Below are positions 1-11,625 of a stretch of 64,000 nucleotides of DNA, in pieces. Origin of the DNA: Asterella californica (taxonomy: Eukaryota > Streptophyta > Marchantiopsida > Marchantiales > Aytoniaceae); assembly GCA_036924285.1 (NCBI GenBank), contig JAYKYS010000010.1, positions 1,860,001 through 1,924,000 of the forward strand, given 5' to 3'. Numbering within the stretch: position 1 is the first letter of the stretch; each line of letters opens with the position of its first letter. The notes under the pieces were generated by a model, which was given only the letters and a program-made list of their open reading frames with translations, ran no database searches and had not been told where the DNA came from. The translations under genes were made by a program, and so were the position numbers.

Positions 1-72
1 TCAAATGAGATTGGCAAGTAGTACTACACTCCAGGTGTTATAAGTCTCGGTGCTGATTCACATCCTGATGAG

Positions 73-2584
73 TTTCACGGCATCTGAACTAAACTTCTCG
101 GATCCTCTGATGTTAAAGGTTCCACGAATACACTGTGTGACTCTGCGCAAATTAACCCCCAACAACATGATCTCCACCTTACCTGAACAAAGGCAGAAGC
201 AAACGCAAATTTTGGTGAGTTGCCTTATACATGGTTTGAATGCCGACCGCTTTTCCTAGTAGAAGCAGGAACGCTCTCACCATCATTCATCTCCTCTTCA
301 TGATGTTTGTATGACCATTGAGCTCAGGGTTTGGACTTTAAGCGCACTAATGTCTGCTTTTAAACGTCGGAAAATATCTTTAATTCGTTCCTCTTCTCTC
401 CATGTGAGTTGGAAGCTCCCATCCGGTGTTCCATTCTTATATGTTCATTATTTACAGGCAACTCCAGGAGCTGTAAAGAACCAGAGGGAAACCATCATAA
501 GAGGACTAACAAATCTTCTTAAGGGAGACAGCTTAGCTGCAGAATATCTTCTGCTACACTTACTTTCACAGGTGAGAGGTCTGGAGTTCTTTGCACCTTG
601 ATATGCATTTACTGGAAGGATCATATTACATGTTGTGTCAAAGTTACGGACTCCACTGTGGATGCATTTCGCTTGAATATCGATCTGTGGCCATGTACAG
701 ATTCACAAACGAGTTGACACAGTTGTGTTGGGAACTCTTTCTTTGGACATAGCCATAAAGGCATCCCCGGAGAACTCAGCTCTTCCCAAACAAATAGCTC
801 AAGCAGTGGGAGCCCTTCTTCCCTGCTCGCACATACTATCTCTCTCTTGTGGAGGTCTTAACAAAGGACTCTGGGCTCCGCGGAAAGACTACGACCAAAA
901 CAGGTTACTATTACCTTCGAGTTTCAGTGCGCAACTGATGAGTTCAGGCTTGTGACCAAGGTCTACTGTCTTCAGTGTTGAAAAAGTTCTCACGTTCGTT
1001 CGCAATTGAATTCCTACCATGCAACTTTCATCCAACTTCTGGCTTCATACTGCTGCTTGCTTTCTTGCTAATAAAAAGCTTGGCCCTCTTGATCCTACCA
1101 CTCTGGACATATATTTGAGATACATCATACTGAGCTCTGATTAAACGCCTTCCATGAAAACTCTGTTCCCTTGTTTCTTTCCGATTCTCCCAGCATTAAC
1201 ATCATGCTTATGAAGCGTTTAGGTACCAAGTCCAGTGCGGGGAGAAGTGGATGCCTTCACACTGACGGGAGAGGGATGTAATGCAGGCTCGCTACAGGCG
1301 TGCTGCAGCTTGCAGCCGGTACGCACTTAACAGTGGATCTTACTCGCATGACTGAGGGAACGCTCAACACAACAGGAGTTGAAAATCTCTGCACCCTGAA
1401 AAAGATGATGCAGTTTCAAACGGTCGGTGACAGCTCATTATTTGCATGAGTGCCTCTAACATTTCTGCTATGAACGTTTGACACTCATAGAAGTTCGTGC
1501 ATGATTTTGAATCCGCAATCTGATGCCTGGATTCTACTTGACAGGTAAATTACGACTTCAAGTATCACCCAGTAGAAATTTCCACGGACATATCGGTACT
1601 CGTTACTTCAAACTCAGTCGCAGGGGCACGCAATTTCCTCCCAACTGACATCTGCGTCGTCCTTGTTCCTGAGACCGAGTCCTGTTTCGTTATTGAAGAG
1701 GAGGAGCTTGGCCATTTGAGATTGTACTTGAGCGCTGTTAGAAACGTGGAATACACTCAAGGCAGTAGCTTGAATGATGTAAGTTTTCGTGCATATGAGG
1801 CAGCGGACTTCAAGTTTTATCGTACAAATACGCGACAGCTTCAGTTTAGTCCGTTGTTTATGCAGTCACGGCTAATTGGAGTTAGATCTCGTACATAGCT
1901 ATCTCTGTAGTAGGCCAAGTGTGATCCTGTGACAATCCGTTGAATAACAGAGTTCCTTGCTGCAAACTTCCTCTCACGTCGTCTTGTCGAATTCTATCAC
2001 CTATACAGGCAGGATTTTCTTCCTAATCTGTACTTCTTCTGGGTTTTCCAGGTGTTGGAGAAAGATTTAGTGCAAGCTATGCAGAAAGACCGCAGCATCA
2101 ATGTAGAGACATTCCACAGGTATGAGAAGGTTTTCCCTTCGTATGCCTTGACATCTCCTCGAGCTCAACTCACCACATCATTTATCCAGTCTGTAAGTGG
2201 ACTAGCAGTAGCCGGTGTAATGAGCTGTACGAGACTAGTATACTAGGGAGTTTTAATTGCTTTGAGTTTAATGTGTGCGTTTCGGCTACAGTGATCAACC
2301 CTTGTCAGCCAAATCTGCGACATGAAAGCTTCTGACTTTGTTCATGTCCATGTCACTTGGTCAGATGCGTGTGTCAAGGACTATTCTGAAGTGGTCAAGT
2401 CCAAACTTTCTGACGTACACTATATGCTTGTTCTTAACTCTACTTTTCCTCATTCGTACCTCTCAGATGGCTGACCTTGGCAAGACTGCTCACAGTAAGT
2501 CATGGTGAGACCGAGTTGAAAATCGAGCACTGGAAGAAGGTTCTTGATATGGAGCGCCTTCGTACTGCGAGAATATCGTGCTAA
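73..2584 (+). CDS. ETG1: ETG1 / MCM-binding protein (MCMBP), C-terminal half, spliced, 5' part outside window
   Basis: Replisome factor that binds the MCM2-7 helicase in the nucleus; in Arabidopsis it is the E2F target gene 1, needed for replication and sister-chromatid cohesion. Seven exons were traced: ~73-214, 458-571, 701-903, 1287-1422, 1545-1778, 2052-2119 and 2467-2584, with TAA at 2582-2584. All introns are GT-AG and all phases join. About 338 residues are covered. Recognisable family blocks are KVPRIHC, AAEYLLLHLLS, GVLQLAAGTHL, VNYDFKY and, at the end, HGETELKIEHWKKVLDMERL, the conserved MCMBP C terminus. The 5' boundary of the first visible exon is uncertain: a stop at 41-43 in that frame limits it, and the AG at 71-72 is one option. 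No in-frame break was found, so it is probably functional. It is the only host gene I recognise here. Confidence 0.93.
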
Positions 2585-3347
2585 AGTGGAAGTCAGCGAA
2601 ATTACCCAGGCGAAACAGTTCTTTTGGTGTGAAGGGTCGCGGAAGGTATGAAAGTCTGAAAGCTCCAGTTCCGTGGGTTTTGCGAACCTGTTCCTGCATC
2701 CCTCACTTGTCCGATCCATTCATCTGGCAAATCAGGAAGCCATCCATCAGTTTTCTCTGTCGACGGCTTTCAGAGCACTTGTAAATAGACTCGAAGTGTA
2801 ACGGGAACGGCAGACAAGCACCGAGGAAGTATGGATGACTGAATAGTTAGACGCTGCGCTCTTTTGCAATCCCGGCTTGAGGGGTCTTGAGATAGCCTCA
2901 AGCGAGAGGGTAGGTTTAGAGAGTGAGTTCGTCCGTTCGTCGAAAATGAAGTCCGTTTAGAAGCTCTCAACTTAGAGCTTCATTTGAGAACTGACGTGAA
3001 AAATGTCCTCTTGATGTAGACATAGTCAATGGCCAACACCGGACGAAGAATTCATGAGCAAATAAATTTTTTTTGCAGAATTGACAACTTCAGAATAGTG
3101 GGTGTTATATACTTTATCAAATACTTTATCCGTCAAGCAACTTGAATCTAAACAAACACATATGCTTCCGGGTTCACGACGAGCTCCTCGCCCCGCAATA
3201 CACCGGAACTGTTATCGTGGAAGTGCAGAAGAAAGGAGCAGAAGAAAGGATGCTTTAGGAGTAATTTGCGACAAAGAATATTGACAATCAGTCTAGACAA
3301 ACAGCATCACTATATGTAAGTTCTCGAAGTGATAGTTTGGACTGAAC
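2585..3347 (+). other. Probable ETG1 3' UTR and downstream spacer
   Basis: No coding region is supported between the ETG1 stop and 3347. An AATAAA hexamer lies at 3061-3066, about 480 bp after the stop, followed by a T run, so it could be the ETG1 polyadenylation signal. The assignment rests on position and hexamer alone. Confidence 0.35.
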
Positions 3348-3659
3348 GTGATGGATAAAGAATTTGACACTGCTACTTACGGATTACGAGAGTTAGATGG
3401 AGCGAAGATCAATGTGTCAATTGCTGTGAAGAGGGAAAAGATTTTCAAGCAGCTAGAAGGAGACAAGAATCTAGAAGATCTCGACGAAGAAGTCAGATTT
3501 GAGGGTATCGAAAATAATGAAAAATCAAGAAGATCCACGGAAACAGAAAAAATTGTGTGGGACATTGATCCACTCCTTGTTTGTAGTCTTCTGTTGTATG
3601 TCGGAGGAGGCGCAGGTTTCAAGGAGGTGGATTTCGTGTCATGGTCAATCGAATGTTGA
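3348..3659 (+). CDS. Unrecognised short ORF (103 aa)
   Basis: An ATG-initiated ORF of 103 codons with a charged, Lys/Glu-rich middle (about residues 25-65) and a hydrophobic stretch near residues 75-90. I do not recognise a family. It could be one exon of a larger gene, a pseudogene piece or chance. No splice signals or neighbouring exons make it convincing. Confidence 0.2.
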   Translation: MMDKEFDTATYGLRELDGAKINVSIAVKREKIFKQLEGDKNLEDLDEEVRFEGIENNEKSRRSTETEKIVWDIDPLLVCSLLLYVGGGAGFKEVDFVSWSIEC

Positions 3660-3767
3660 AAAGTGAGAAGGAGTACACACAAATTTCATCACCTATTCAA
3701 AATATGAATCTAACTTTCCAGTTGGATAGTGGTCATGAAGTAAATCAAAATTGCTTTTTGGGTCTAC

Positions 3768-3813
3768 AAAAACAGAGATATACGAAAAAAGATATATGTA
3801 TATCTCTGTTTTT
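3768..3813. repeat. 15-bp perfect inverted repeat (hairpin)
   Basis: AAAAACAGAGATATA (3768-3782) is exactly mirrored by TATATCTCTGTTTTT (3799-3813) around a 16-nt loop. It sits alone in AT-rich intergenic DNA. It may be the core of a small foldback element or a chance palindrome; no target duplication was identified. Confidence 0.6.
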
Positions 3814-6800
3814 GGCGATTGGGGATATCTTAATGATGACATGACATTTTAAGAAGATGGGTCTGCCAACTGTTTACTGGAGTGCGTTGACTAAGCAAAA
3901 TTGCTATCTGGGAAATTGCCGACGAAGTGGATTGGTGACTAGAATGTTGGATCGGTGTGGTAATCTGCATGAATGTCATTTGACGGATTGCATGTGAAAT
4001 ACTTGGACAGAAGTTGAGGACACTTACCACAGCGACTCTTGTCATAATTCACGACGATGCATGTACTAGATCAAAGTGACTCGAGGGGTATAAAAAATAA
4101 ACGCTGAAGACCAAAAAGGAGTGATTGTAGGTTATGACGTCGAAAGGCTGTGCATTTTGCTGCAAAACTCTCGATCTGATCGTCCACTATTTTTCAAACT
4201 TCAGAAACACCTCGTCCGTCTAGCAATAAACACACTCCAAAGGAGTTCATTAAGAATCGACTCTTTCACTCAGCCACCACAGGTAGTATTCAATAATCAG
4301 AAAAAACTTCTAATTTGTGTTGTTAGAAATCGCAAGCTATGTCACAACTTGCACACTCAAACTTTTTGATTCTTCAGCCTAACTCTATATGCTCGTCGAG
4401 AGCTCTATACAAATAATCTCTGATCTCCGTATTCTTGCACTAAACTCCAAACCTCAATATACTCCTTGTTGTATGACTTTAGGATTTTTCTCGCATCTAC
4501 ACTAAGTACAAAATTACAATAACAAGTGCTATCACCTTGCTGGACATTGGATAGGTGTGACATAGCTTGGACAGTGTAAAAACCTCCTAACTTAAACTCT
4601 AGGTGTTTTTTAAAAAGAATCATAACCCTACATCTAGATTATGTCCAAATTCCAAGTGTGGTCTTGACAGCAATGTAAACTTACAGAGCCACTTGTCACA
4701 CGTTTGTCAGATCCAAGTGTAACCATACAACTAGTGACATATATAAAAGTACATTTGTACAAATCTCACATCCCAAACAAAATAATAGATCAGCGTTTCG
4801 TGATAACATTCTAGTTCTCACTTACTCTTCTTTACCTCTAGTAAAAGATCACGGTGAAAACAAAAGAACTTAACAATAGACCTATAATTAACACCATCTC
4901 AGTTCGAGATCATTCATTTGGTAGCATTCATCTCTTTTCTCAAGATCACCATCCATATCAGACTACATTTAAGAGAGACATCGTCTCCTGTCACTAAATA
5001 CGACCTAGATCGCAACCAACGTAATCCTCCGTTGCTGGGGATCGGTATGCAATGATGATTGAAAAACACCTAGACATCCAATATGAACATCCAAGTGTGG
5101 AGATTTGAACCCCAGACCTCATGTTGCCAGGAAGTTGAGGTATCCAACTCTCCTATCTTCTTTCAAGCACATGTCTCTGTTACTAAAGGTTAAGTCTTTC
5201 CTTTCAGTTGGTTTACATCTCCTTTACTACGTCAAACCTATAGATCTCCCTCGATACGAATCCGTTTTCAGTAAAAGTAGTCCTTAAACATATTCTGCAT
5301 CATAACCTTCCCGTACTCATACTTGGACTCGGATCTTAACCAGATATATATTTCCGTGCGATTTCTTCTTTCGCAGATCTTATAATCTCTCAAATCACAT
5401 AACTTCGTCAGCAGGATCTCGTTTTCTCCAACTCAAGTCCTGCACTACTCAACTCAGCAAGCTCTTCGACATGGTATCATTAATTTTCTTAAAATAGAAA
5501 ACTTCCTCTATTAAAATTTAGCTCAGCTTACCTAAGCCTTAACTTAACCTCAGGTCTACCTTAACCACAAGCTTGGCTTAGCTAAGGTGCAACTTAACAA
5601 ACAAAAAGCTAACTTGTTCTACATCCATCATAAACAACTAAGTAATGTCCGACTGAGTAATATGAACACGGTCGAGCATCTAGATCGTCTGGAACTCCTC
5701 AACAGCCTCTAGAGAACTCTATCAACTATCTTTTAGACGATAAAACGTCCAAAATCCAAACTCAAGTACGATTGGTCGTTCTTAGCTAGTACCATCTCTT
5801 ATAGCTCACTAAGTACTTCCTCAACATCCATCCTCAAGTAGTATCTTAGTCTAGATTAGTCATCTGAAGGAGGAGATAACCTAGCGGGATTATCTAGAGT
5901 GATCCGAAAGATGTCTCCTCTGAATGATCTCTTCCTCTCGTGGCATCTTCTAGGATGATTGACCCCCAGATCTGAGTCTACTACTCCTCTTGAATGTAAC
6001 AAGAGATAACATATCAATCTCCTCTCTGTAATACAACGAGAGGATGTGACATCTTCGTCTCACGTCCCTTTGATGTCCGTCCTCTCTTTGACACATTATC
6101 TCTCAAGGCTTTTACTACCGATCCAACCACTGTCTGTGGTGCACCCAATAGCACAACATAGATTGTGGATGTACGAACTCTCTTTGATAGCGAGGAATAT
6201 GTTAACCTCTCATATGATCTTCGATAACTATCTCATTTGTCGGTCCGGTAGATCTTCCTACCGGGATTCTGATAGATCTCGAAACTGTTATCGTCAACAC
6301 ATTCTGAGATCACTACTCGCAGTGCTGAGAACGAAAAGAATCCCGACCTGTACTTGGATTAACACCTCGGGAGCAGATATATTTTCTCGGTAACTTTTAT
6401 CATAGCTTAACCAATTCTAACATATAAGACACCATACATTACATACATAGACTTAGTCTAGTTACTATAATCAAACAAGAGGGACACAACAGACCTCAAA
6501 ATGATTTCTAGTAAATCTTTACTTACATCTTTTGAATATCTCTTATAGCTTATTGGTAGAAGATCTCTTGGAGACAGCCCCAGCTCACTCCCGCACCTAA
6601 ACCGATACACGCGTAGATGCCTTGGATCTGGTAGAAGAAAGAGATACCGGTAAGCCTTTAGTGATAATGATATAAGATCACTGTATCTTTGGTAAAGATC
6701 CCTCTCTCTTCGACTAGCTATCCTATATACCTAAAGGTTTCTTATCCTTGCTGTTATCGACACTAGTTCTAATAGGTATAGATCTTGTTATCTCGAACAT

Positions 6801-7076
6801 GCTATCATTAGTGGTAGGTTCAATATCATCCTACCATGACTAATCATACTTTAATTTCCTAACTCTAACTATGGTCCTAACATATATCATCCTCAAAGAG
6901 GAAACGATTCCACACGCTTCAAATCACATCATCGTTGGAAACTCCCAATGTATCTAGAAGGATTATCGACATTCGAGTATCGACTTCTGTGTTAGACAGT
7001 CACTCAGATTGCTTCGTTTGTACCTCTGGACAACTATCAGATGGAGGTGTGGTATTGCAGTCGGCAATGGAGGGGC
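3814..7076. other. Intergenic region without recognised genes
   Basis: AT-rich DNA with only short open frames and no protein family that I recognise. It contains the SINE-like promoter at about 5099-5155 (separate entry). The rest is probably old decayed repeat sequence, which I could not assign. Confidence 0.5.
5040..5163 (-). repeat. tRNA-derived SINE-like sequence (A and B boxes)
   Basis: On the minus strand an A-box-like TAGGAGAGTTGG (5155 down to 5144; one mismatch to TRGCNNAGYNGG) is followed, about 33 nt later, by a B-box-like GGTTCAAATCTCC (5111 down to 5099). This is the spacing of an internal RNA polymerase III promoter. The sequence does not fold into an evident tRNA and has no anticodon arm that I trust, so a SINE head is likelier than a tRNA gene. 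The 3' end and target duplication were not found. Confidence 0.4.
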
Positions 7077-7986
7077 TGTAAACCCTCCGCGTCCTTATCG
7101 ATCAACTACCCCCGATCTCTCAACCTCCACGATCGTCATCGATGAATCTGCAACATGTCAGATCTGTCTCTCACTCAAGGGTCACCTTTGATGACTTTGA
7201 TGGAAGCACACCATGAACTTGAAGAGAAAAATGCTAAATTCACTCATTCATACACCCATAAACTCATCGACTAAAATTCTCTATAAACTCATCAATTAAA
7301 ATCTTCCATTCTAACGACGTCTCACAAGTTCTCACATGCTAAAATATCACACACTCTCTATATTACTCAAGCTGTCATTACGATGATGTGAAAATAAGGA
7401 TGAGGAGCTCTTCTCTACTCCTCTATTTATACATTCTAGGTTTTTACTTTGGTACCCTCCGGTAACTCAGCCGTAACTATTTTTACCGGGTTTTACTAAG
7501 ATATTACTTAAGATAAAAGCATTAATCACATGGACTTTTTACCTTTTCACATGGGCTTATTCTTTCAAAGTCAACAACTTCTAGAAGGATTCTGGAATAT
7601 TCTCAAGGAATCTTGAATTTCCACCCCCTCTACACTAGGACCCACTAAAAAGGAGACATGTGGAATCTCTTCTTGTTTTTAATGCCCAGAAAGTCCACAA
7701 CTTTAATCCAACCACTAATATCAAGTCAAAAAGGAGATAAGGGATACTTTCCATCTCCTTTCTACCTTTTAGACAAGATGACAAGATAGTAGTGCTCACT
7801 TTTTAGGAAATATCTGAATTTTGCCAAAAGTACAACTAAGTTTAACCATAACTAACTTTAGCTAGTCATGACTAACTTGATACCTCCTTAAAGTACTTGG
7901 GCAGCAAATAAACATTCTCAACACTTAGTTATAACTAAATACCTTACTAATAGACAAACTTCCTATGTGTAACATAGGTCGTTACA
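7077..7986 (-). repeat. Element A 3' LTR (910 bp)
   Basis: On the minus strand it runs TGTAACGACC to GGGTTTACA, with 5-bp inverted termini TGTAA/TTACA. It aligns end to end with the LTRs at 42785, 56918 and 60984. A TATA box (TATAAATA, minus strand) lies at 7424-7431. Its U3 holds the family's short palindromes around TTAGTTATAACTAA and GTCATGAC. Confidence 0.92.
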
Positions 7987-8000
7987 TTTTACCCCCGGAT
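7987..8000 (-). promoter_or_regulatory. Element A polypurine tract
   Basis: The minus-strand sequence ATCCGGGGGTAAAA directly abuts the 3' LTR, as expected for the plus-strand DNA priming site. The same tract precedes the B and G 3' LTRs. Confidence 0.8.
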
Positions 8001-8663
8001 TAAATTTTCGCTCCGTCCTCGGAGTGAAGAGAGAACTTTCGTCTATGAAACAACTTCAACTTGTCATGGTTGACACGATCAAATCTCATTCCTCCCAGTT
8101 CCTGAAGGTCATATGTGAAGTTGCTCCACACCTTATCTACAACAAAAGGACCAAAATATCTAGGAAGAAACTTCTTCCTAGCCCTCTTGAATTTGATAGC
8201 ATCATACAACATTACCCAATCTCCGACTTGAAAAGATTTTACCTCCCTCTTGCCCAAACGTTTGTCGTAACTCTTCTTTTGATACGTCTGAGCTCGTTCC
8301 ATCCGGATCATTGCTACCGCTCGGGTCTCTTCCAACTCCATGAGTTGCTCCTTTCTTGACCTGACCACGTCTTCTCCCCTCGACCTTTTCAACTTTTGTT
8401 GAATGGTTTGGAAAGTATCCAATTCGAATTGGATCGGCAACTTGGACTCCACTTCATAAACCAGTTGAAATAGGAAGTACCCAATAGAATTCTTTGTTGT
8501 CGTTCGACACTCTCATAAGATGACATGTAGCCTCTTATCCCAAGTATGTTTCGCCGTCTCAACACCAGCATCTTTGGTGAGTATCATACAAAGTGTAAGA
8601 TTGGTCTTCTCCGCAAGACCATTAGCATTTGGTTTGTATGAGGTCGTTACTCGTGGCTTGATA
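8000..8663 (-). pseudogene. Element A integrase C-terminal part, frameshifted
   Basis: Encodes the family's integrase tail, including the GPY/F-type segment (FGPFVVDKVW...) and the end KLKLFHRRK. The frame breaks between 8571 and 8513, where two overlapping frames share the sequence. Upstream, 540 bp present in element B (55701-56240) are missing, so the HHCC zinc-binding region and the first two catalytic Asp residues of the DDE core are absent. No chromodomain follows. Confidence 0.88.
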
Positions 8664-10225
8664 GTGTAAGGTTTGCATCTCTTGATCAACGCGTTACGTT
8701 CTCGGATATGCATACCTTCTGGAAAAGAACCATTTGCAAGGAAACTCCAGATTTCCTTGTACTCGTCCGGTATCTCTTCAATGCTTGTGATGGTCATCAG
8801 ATGCTCGTCTGGAAATGAATCATCAAACGGTTCTTCTCCCTCATCATCATAAGTCCTTGACAAAAGATCAGCATTTGCATGCTTTTTCCCTGGTCTATCT
8901 TCAATCACGTAATCGTATTCTGTTAGAAGGATCTTCCAACGAGCAATACGACCTTCGGTATTAGGCTTATTAAAGATATACTTTAAAGTTTTGTGATCTG
9001 TGACTATGGAAAATTTCTCTCCTAGCAAGTAGTTTTGAAATTTCTTCAATCCAAAGATCACCGCTAATCCTTCTCGTTCAGTCACGGAGTAATTCTTCTC
9101 CGCTGGAACCATCTGCCTACTAGCATAAGCTATAGGATGATCATGACTCTCTCCATCTAACTGACTTAATGTACATCCGATTGCTACATTGGAGGCATCC
9201 GTATACAGAATAAATGCTTTACTCCACTTAAGTTTAGCAAGTATAGGAGCTGTCACCAGTGCCTTTTTCAACTCCTCAAATGCTTCCTTTGCCTTCTGAT
9301 CATGCACTATCAAATAAAAATCAACTCCTTTCTTCATGTACATCGTCAAAGCTATTGCTTTGTTCGAGAAGGACAAGACAAACCTACAATAATATCCAAC
9401 CATGCCAAGAAACTGCCTCAACTTTGTCAAGTTGATCGGAAATGGAAGATCCACAATCTTCTTCACCTTCTCAGGATCTACCGCAATCCCGTTCTTGGAA
9501 ATGATGTGTCCCAATAGTAGACCTTCTTCGCAGCCAAAGATGCACTTCTCTGGATTTAGAGAAGCATTGGCTTGCTCCAACCGCTGTAAAACTTTGATCA
9601 CATGATCAAAGTGATCCTCCTTTCATCCGTACACGCAAAAAATCATCAATAAAATCACGAACAAACTTTCCTATGAATGGTTCAAACACCTTGTTCATTA
9701 ATCTTTGAAACGTGGTCGGAGCATTACTGTAATGCTCCGACCACGTTTCAAAGGTTCATGAACAAGGTGGCATGGTATCACTCGAAATGCAAATGTTTCC
9801 CAAAGAGTAGTGAAAGTAGTCAATTGCTGGTATTCCCGTGCTATCTTGATTTGGTTATACACACTATAACCATCACCAAAGCTGTACCACTCATGACCAG
9901 CAACTTCCTCCAAAATCTCATCTATGAATGGTAGAGGATAGTAATCCTTCTTGGTAACTGCATTCAACTTCTTATAGTCTATGCACACTCGTAGCTTACC
10001 ATTCTTCTTCTTGACAATCACAATGGGTGAAACTCATTCTGAGTTCTCCACCTCGTAGATGAAACTTGTCTTCTTCAACTTGTCTATCTCCTCCTTGACC
10101 ATCATTGCCGTTGTAGGATTGACTCTTCTCTGCTTCTGTCGAACTGATCTTGCGTTCTCCTCCAATTCGATCCGATGAGTATCTGGTGTCACCTCCTTCA
10201 AATCCTTGTAACTGAAAGCAAACAC
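8664..10225 (-). pseudogene. Element A reverse transcriptase and RNase H, broken
   Basis: Three pieces (10225-10034, 10021-9698, 9601-8664) cover the RT fingers and palm (KLRVCIDYKKLNAV, FGDGYSVYNQ) and RNase H (YTDASNVAIG, TEREGLA, TDHKTL). The segment with the catalytic xxDD box is lost or out of frame near 9610-9690. A 40-bp inverted duplication at 9687-9769 replaces normal sequence in the palm region. It cannot make an active polymerase. Confidence 0.9.
9687..9769. repeat. 40-bp-arm palindrome inside element A RT gene
   Basis: Arms 9687-9726 and 9730-9769 are reverse complements with two mismatches and a 3-nt loop. The left arm is the normal RT sequence. The right arm is an inverted copy of it and replaces the short stretch seen in B (about 54625-54635). 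This is the signature of a foldback or template-switch event. Confidence 0.88.
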
Positions 10226-10328
10226 ATGGATATATTTCCGAAATATATCTAGGAATCTACTTTTCTCTCTTGAGTGACATTGATATCAAACTTTAGGATA
10301 GAGAGTCTTCTCACAATCTCTGCCTCAC

Positions 10329-10870
10329 TCAACTCTTCTTTGTCATGATCTTTCTCCACTGCTGGTCGAGGCAACAAGTCAATAGCACTAAGCTGATGTA
10401 ATGATTCATCTCGACCAAATCCTTCGTCACAGACGAGGATTCTTGATCGTAAGAATCTCCGATATCTACTTCTGAGACACTCTGATCATCTTCCATAGCA
10501 TATTCCCAGTAGTCACTAGTGGGTCTATCAGAGTCAGAAGTCACAACTCCAACACCCGAGAGAGGTACTATCACTCTATGATCTCTAGGTCCAATTCGTA
10601 AATATCCCTTATGCCACCTATCAGTGATGCGCACAGCTCTCAACCAAGGCCTACCCAGGAGCAAATCATAACTAGAGTCCGTTAACACTTGAAAGGACAT
10701 CAATGTCTGAACTCCCATCACAAACACGACCACATTCTCTAACACACCAAGAGGTCTTACCCGTTGCTTGTTAGCCATCTCCACGACAATGCTAGCCGGG
10801 TGAGTTGGTTCCATCCACCAACACGTCAGAGACGTAGTGACCATTCAGTCGGACTTCAATCTTTGAAGTC
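10329..10870 (-). pseudogene. Element A protease region, active site deleted
   Basis: Matches B from the retropepsin C-terminal part (LLLGRPWLR) to the spacer before RT. At about 10810-10817 a 53-bp segment present in B is missing between two GGATGGA repeats. The deletion removes the residues after the catalytic VDG and shifts the frame. Confidence 0.85.
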
Positions 10871-10960
10871 CTAGTGCATATCTCTGAAGCATGCACATCC
10901 ACCACACCAACTCCCACAGACTTCGATGTCTTGCTCTTGGGTTTCTTCTTTTTGCTTCTC

Positions 10961-11625
10961 TTAGAACCTCAGTCCTCCTCTGAGTTCTCTTCGTAAACTG
11001 GGATTAAGTGCGATCAGTTGTCCAACAGTGATGTTGGCTTTCTGAGCATCCACATTTTCAACCACATCATATCTCGCTTGAGAAGATGTAATGGTGAAAT
11101 CTGCCATCCCCAACTTCCTTCTTGGCTCCCTTGGTGCACTCGAAATAGTACTCGAGCGAGTACTTCTACTTGGTGACTCCTCCATGAAAATTGGTTCATC
11201 AGAAAATCGAGTTCATTTTCTTTCTTGAGCTAAAAGCTCCACCGGTGCATGAGATGAGTTCGAGCTCTCTCTCTTCTCATAGATGGGATCTCGCACTATG
11301 TCGATAGTAACCACTCTCTTGTCTCGTGCTTGTGATGGATTTCCTCCACCAACATTCATTCTGACAGCTTCAGCACCCCTTGCTCCGTTGTTAGGACAGT
11401 TTTGTTGAAAATGAGAATCTCCACAAGTCCAGCATGTGATTCCTCCAAAGTTACCTTGGTTGCCTCTAAAGTTACCTTGATTTCCTCGGTTGGGATTGTT
11501 GTCGTAACCTCTTTGACCTCCTCCTCCACCTTTGTTCCTCCATTCTCGTAACTGCACCAAGTTTATCTTGAGATCTGCAAGAGTATCGGTAATGCTCTTC
11601 AACTCAGCATGGAAATCAGAGGTGG
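10961..11625 (-). pseudogene. Element A gag 3' half and pol start
   Basis: Includes the gag segment SDFHAELKSITDTLADLKIN, a zinc knuckle CWTCGDSHFQQNC (CX2CX3HX4C) and the Gag end at QERK. The pol frame then starts near 11185 (MEESPSRS) in a different phase. The capsid half of gag is missing: the frame runs straight into LTR sequence at about 11625. Confidence 0.88.
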
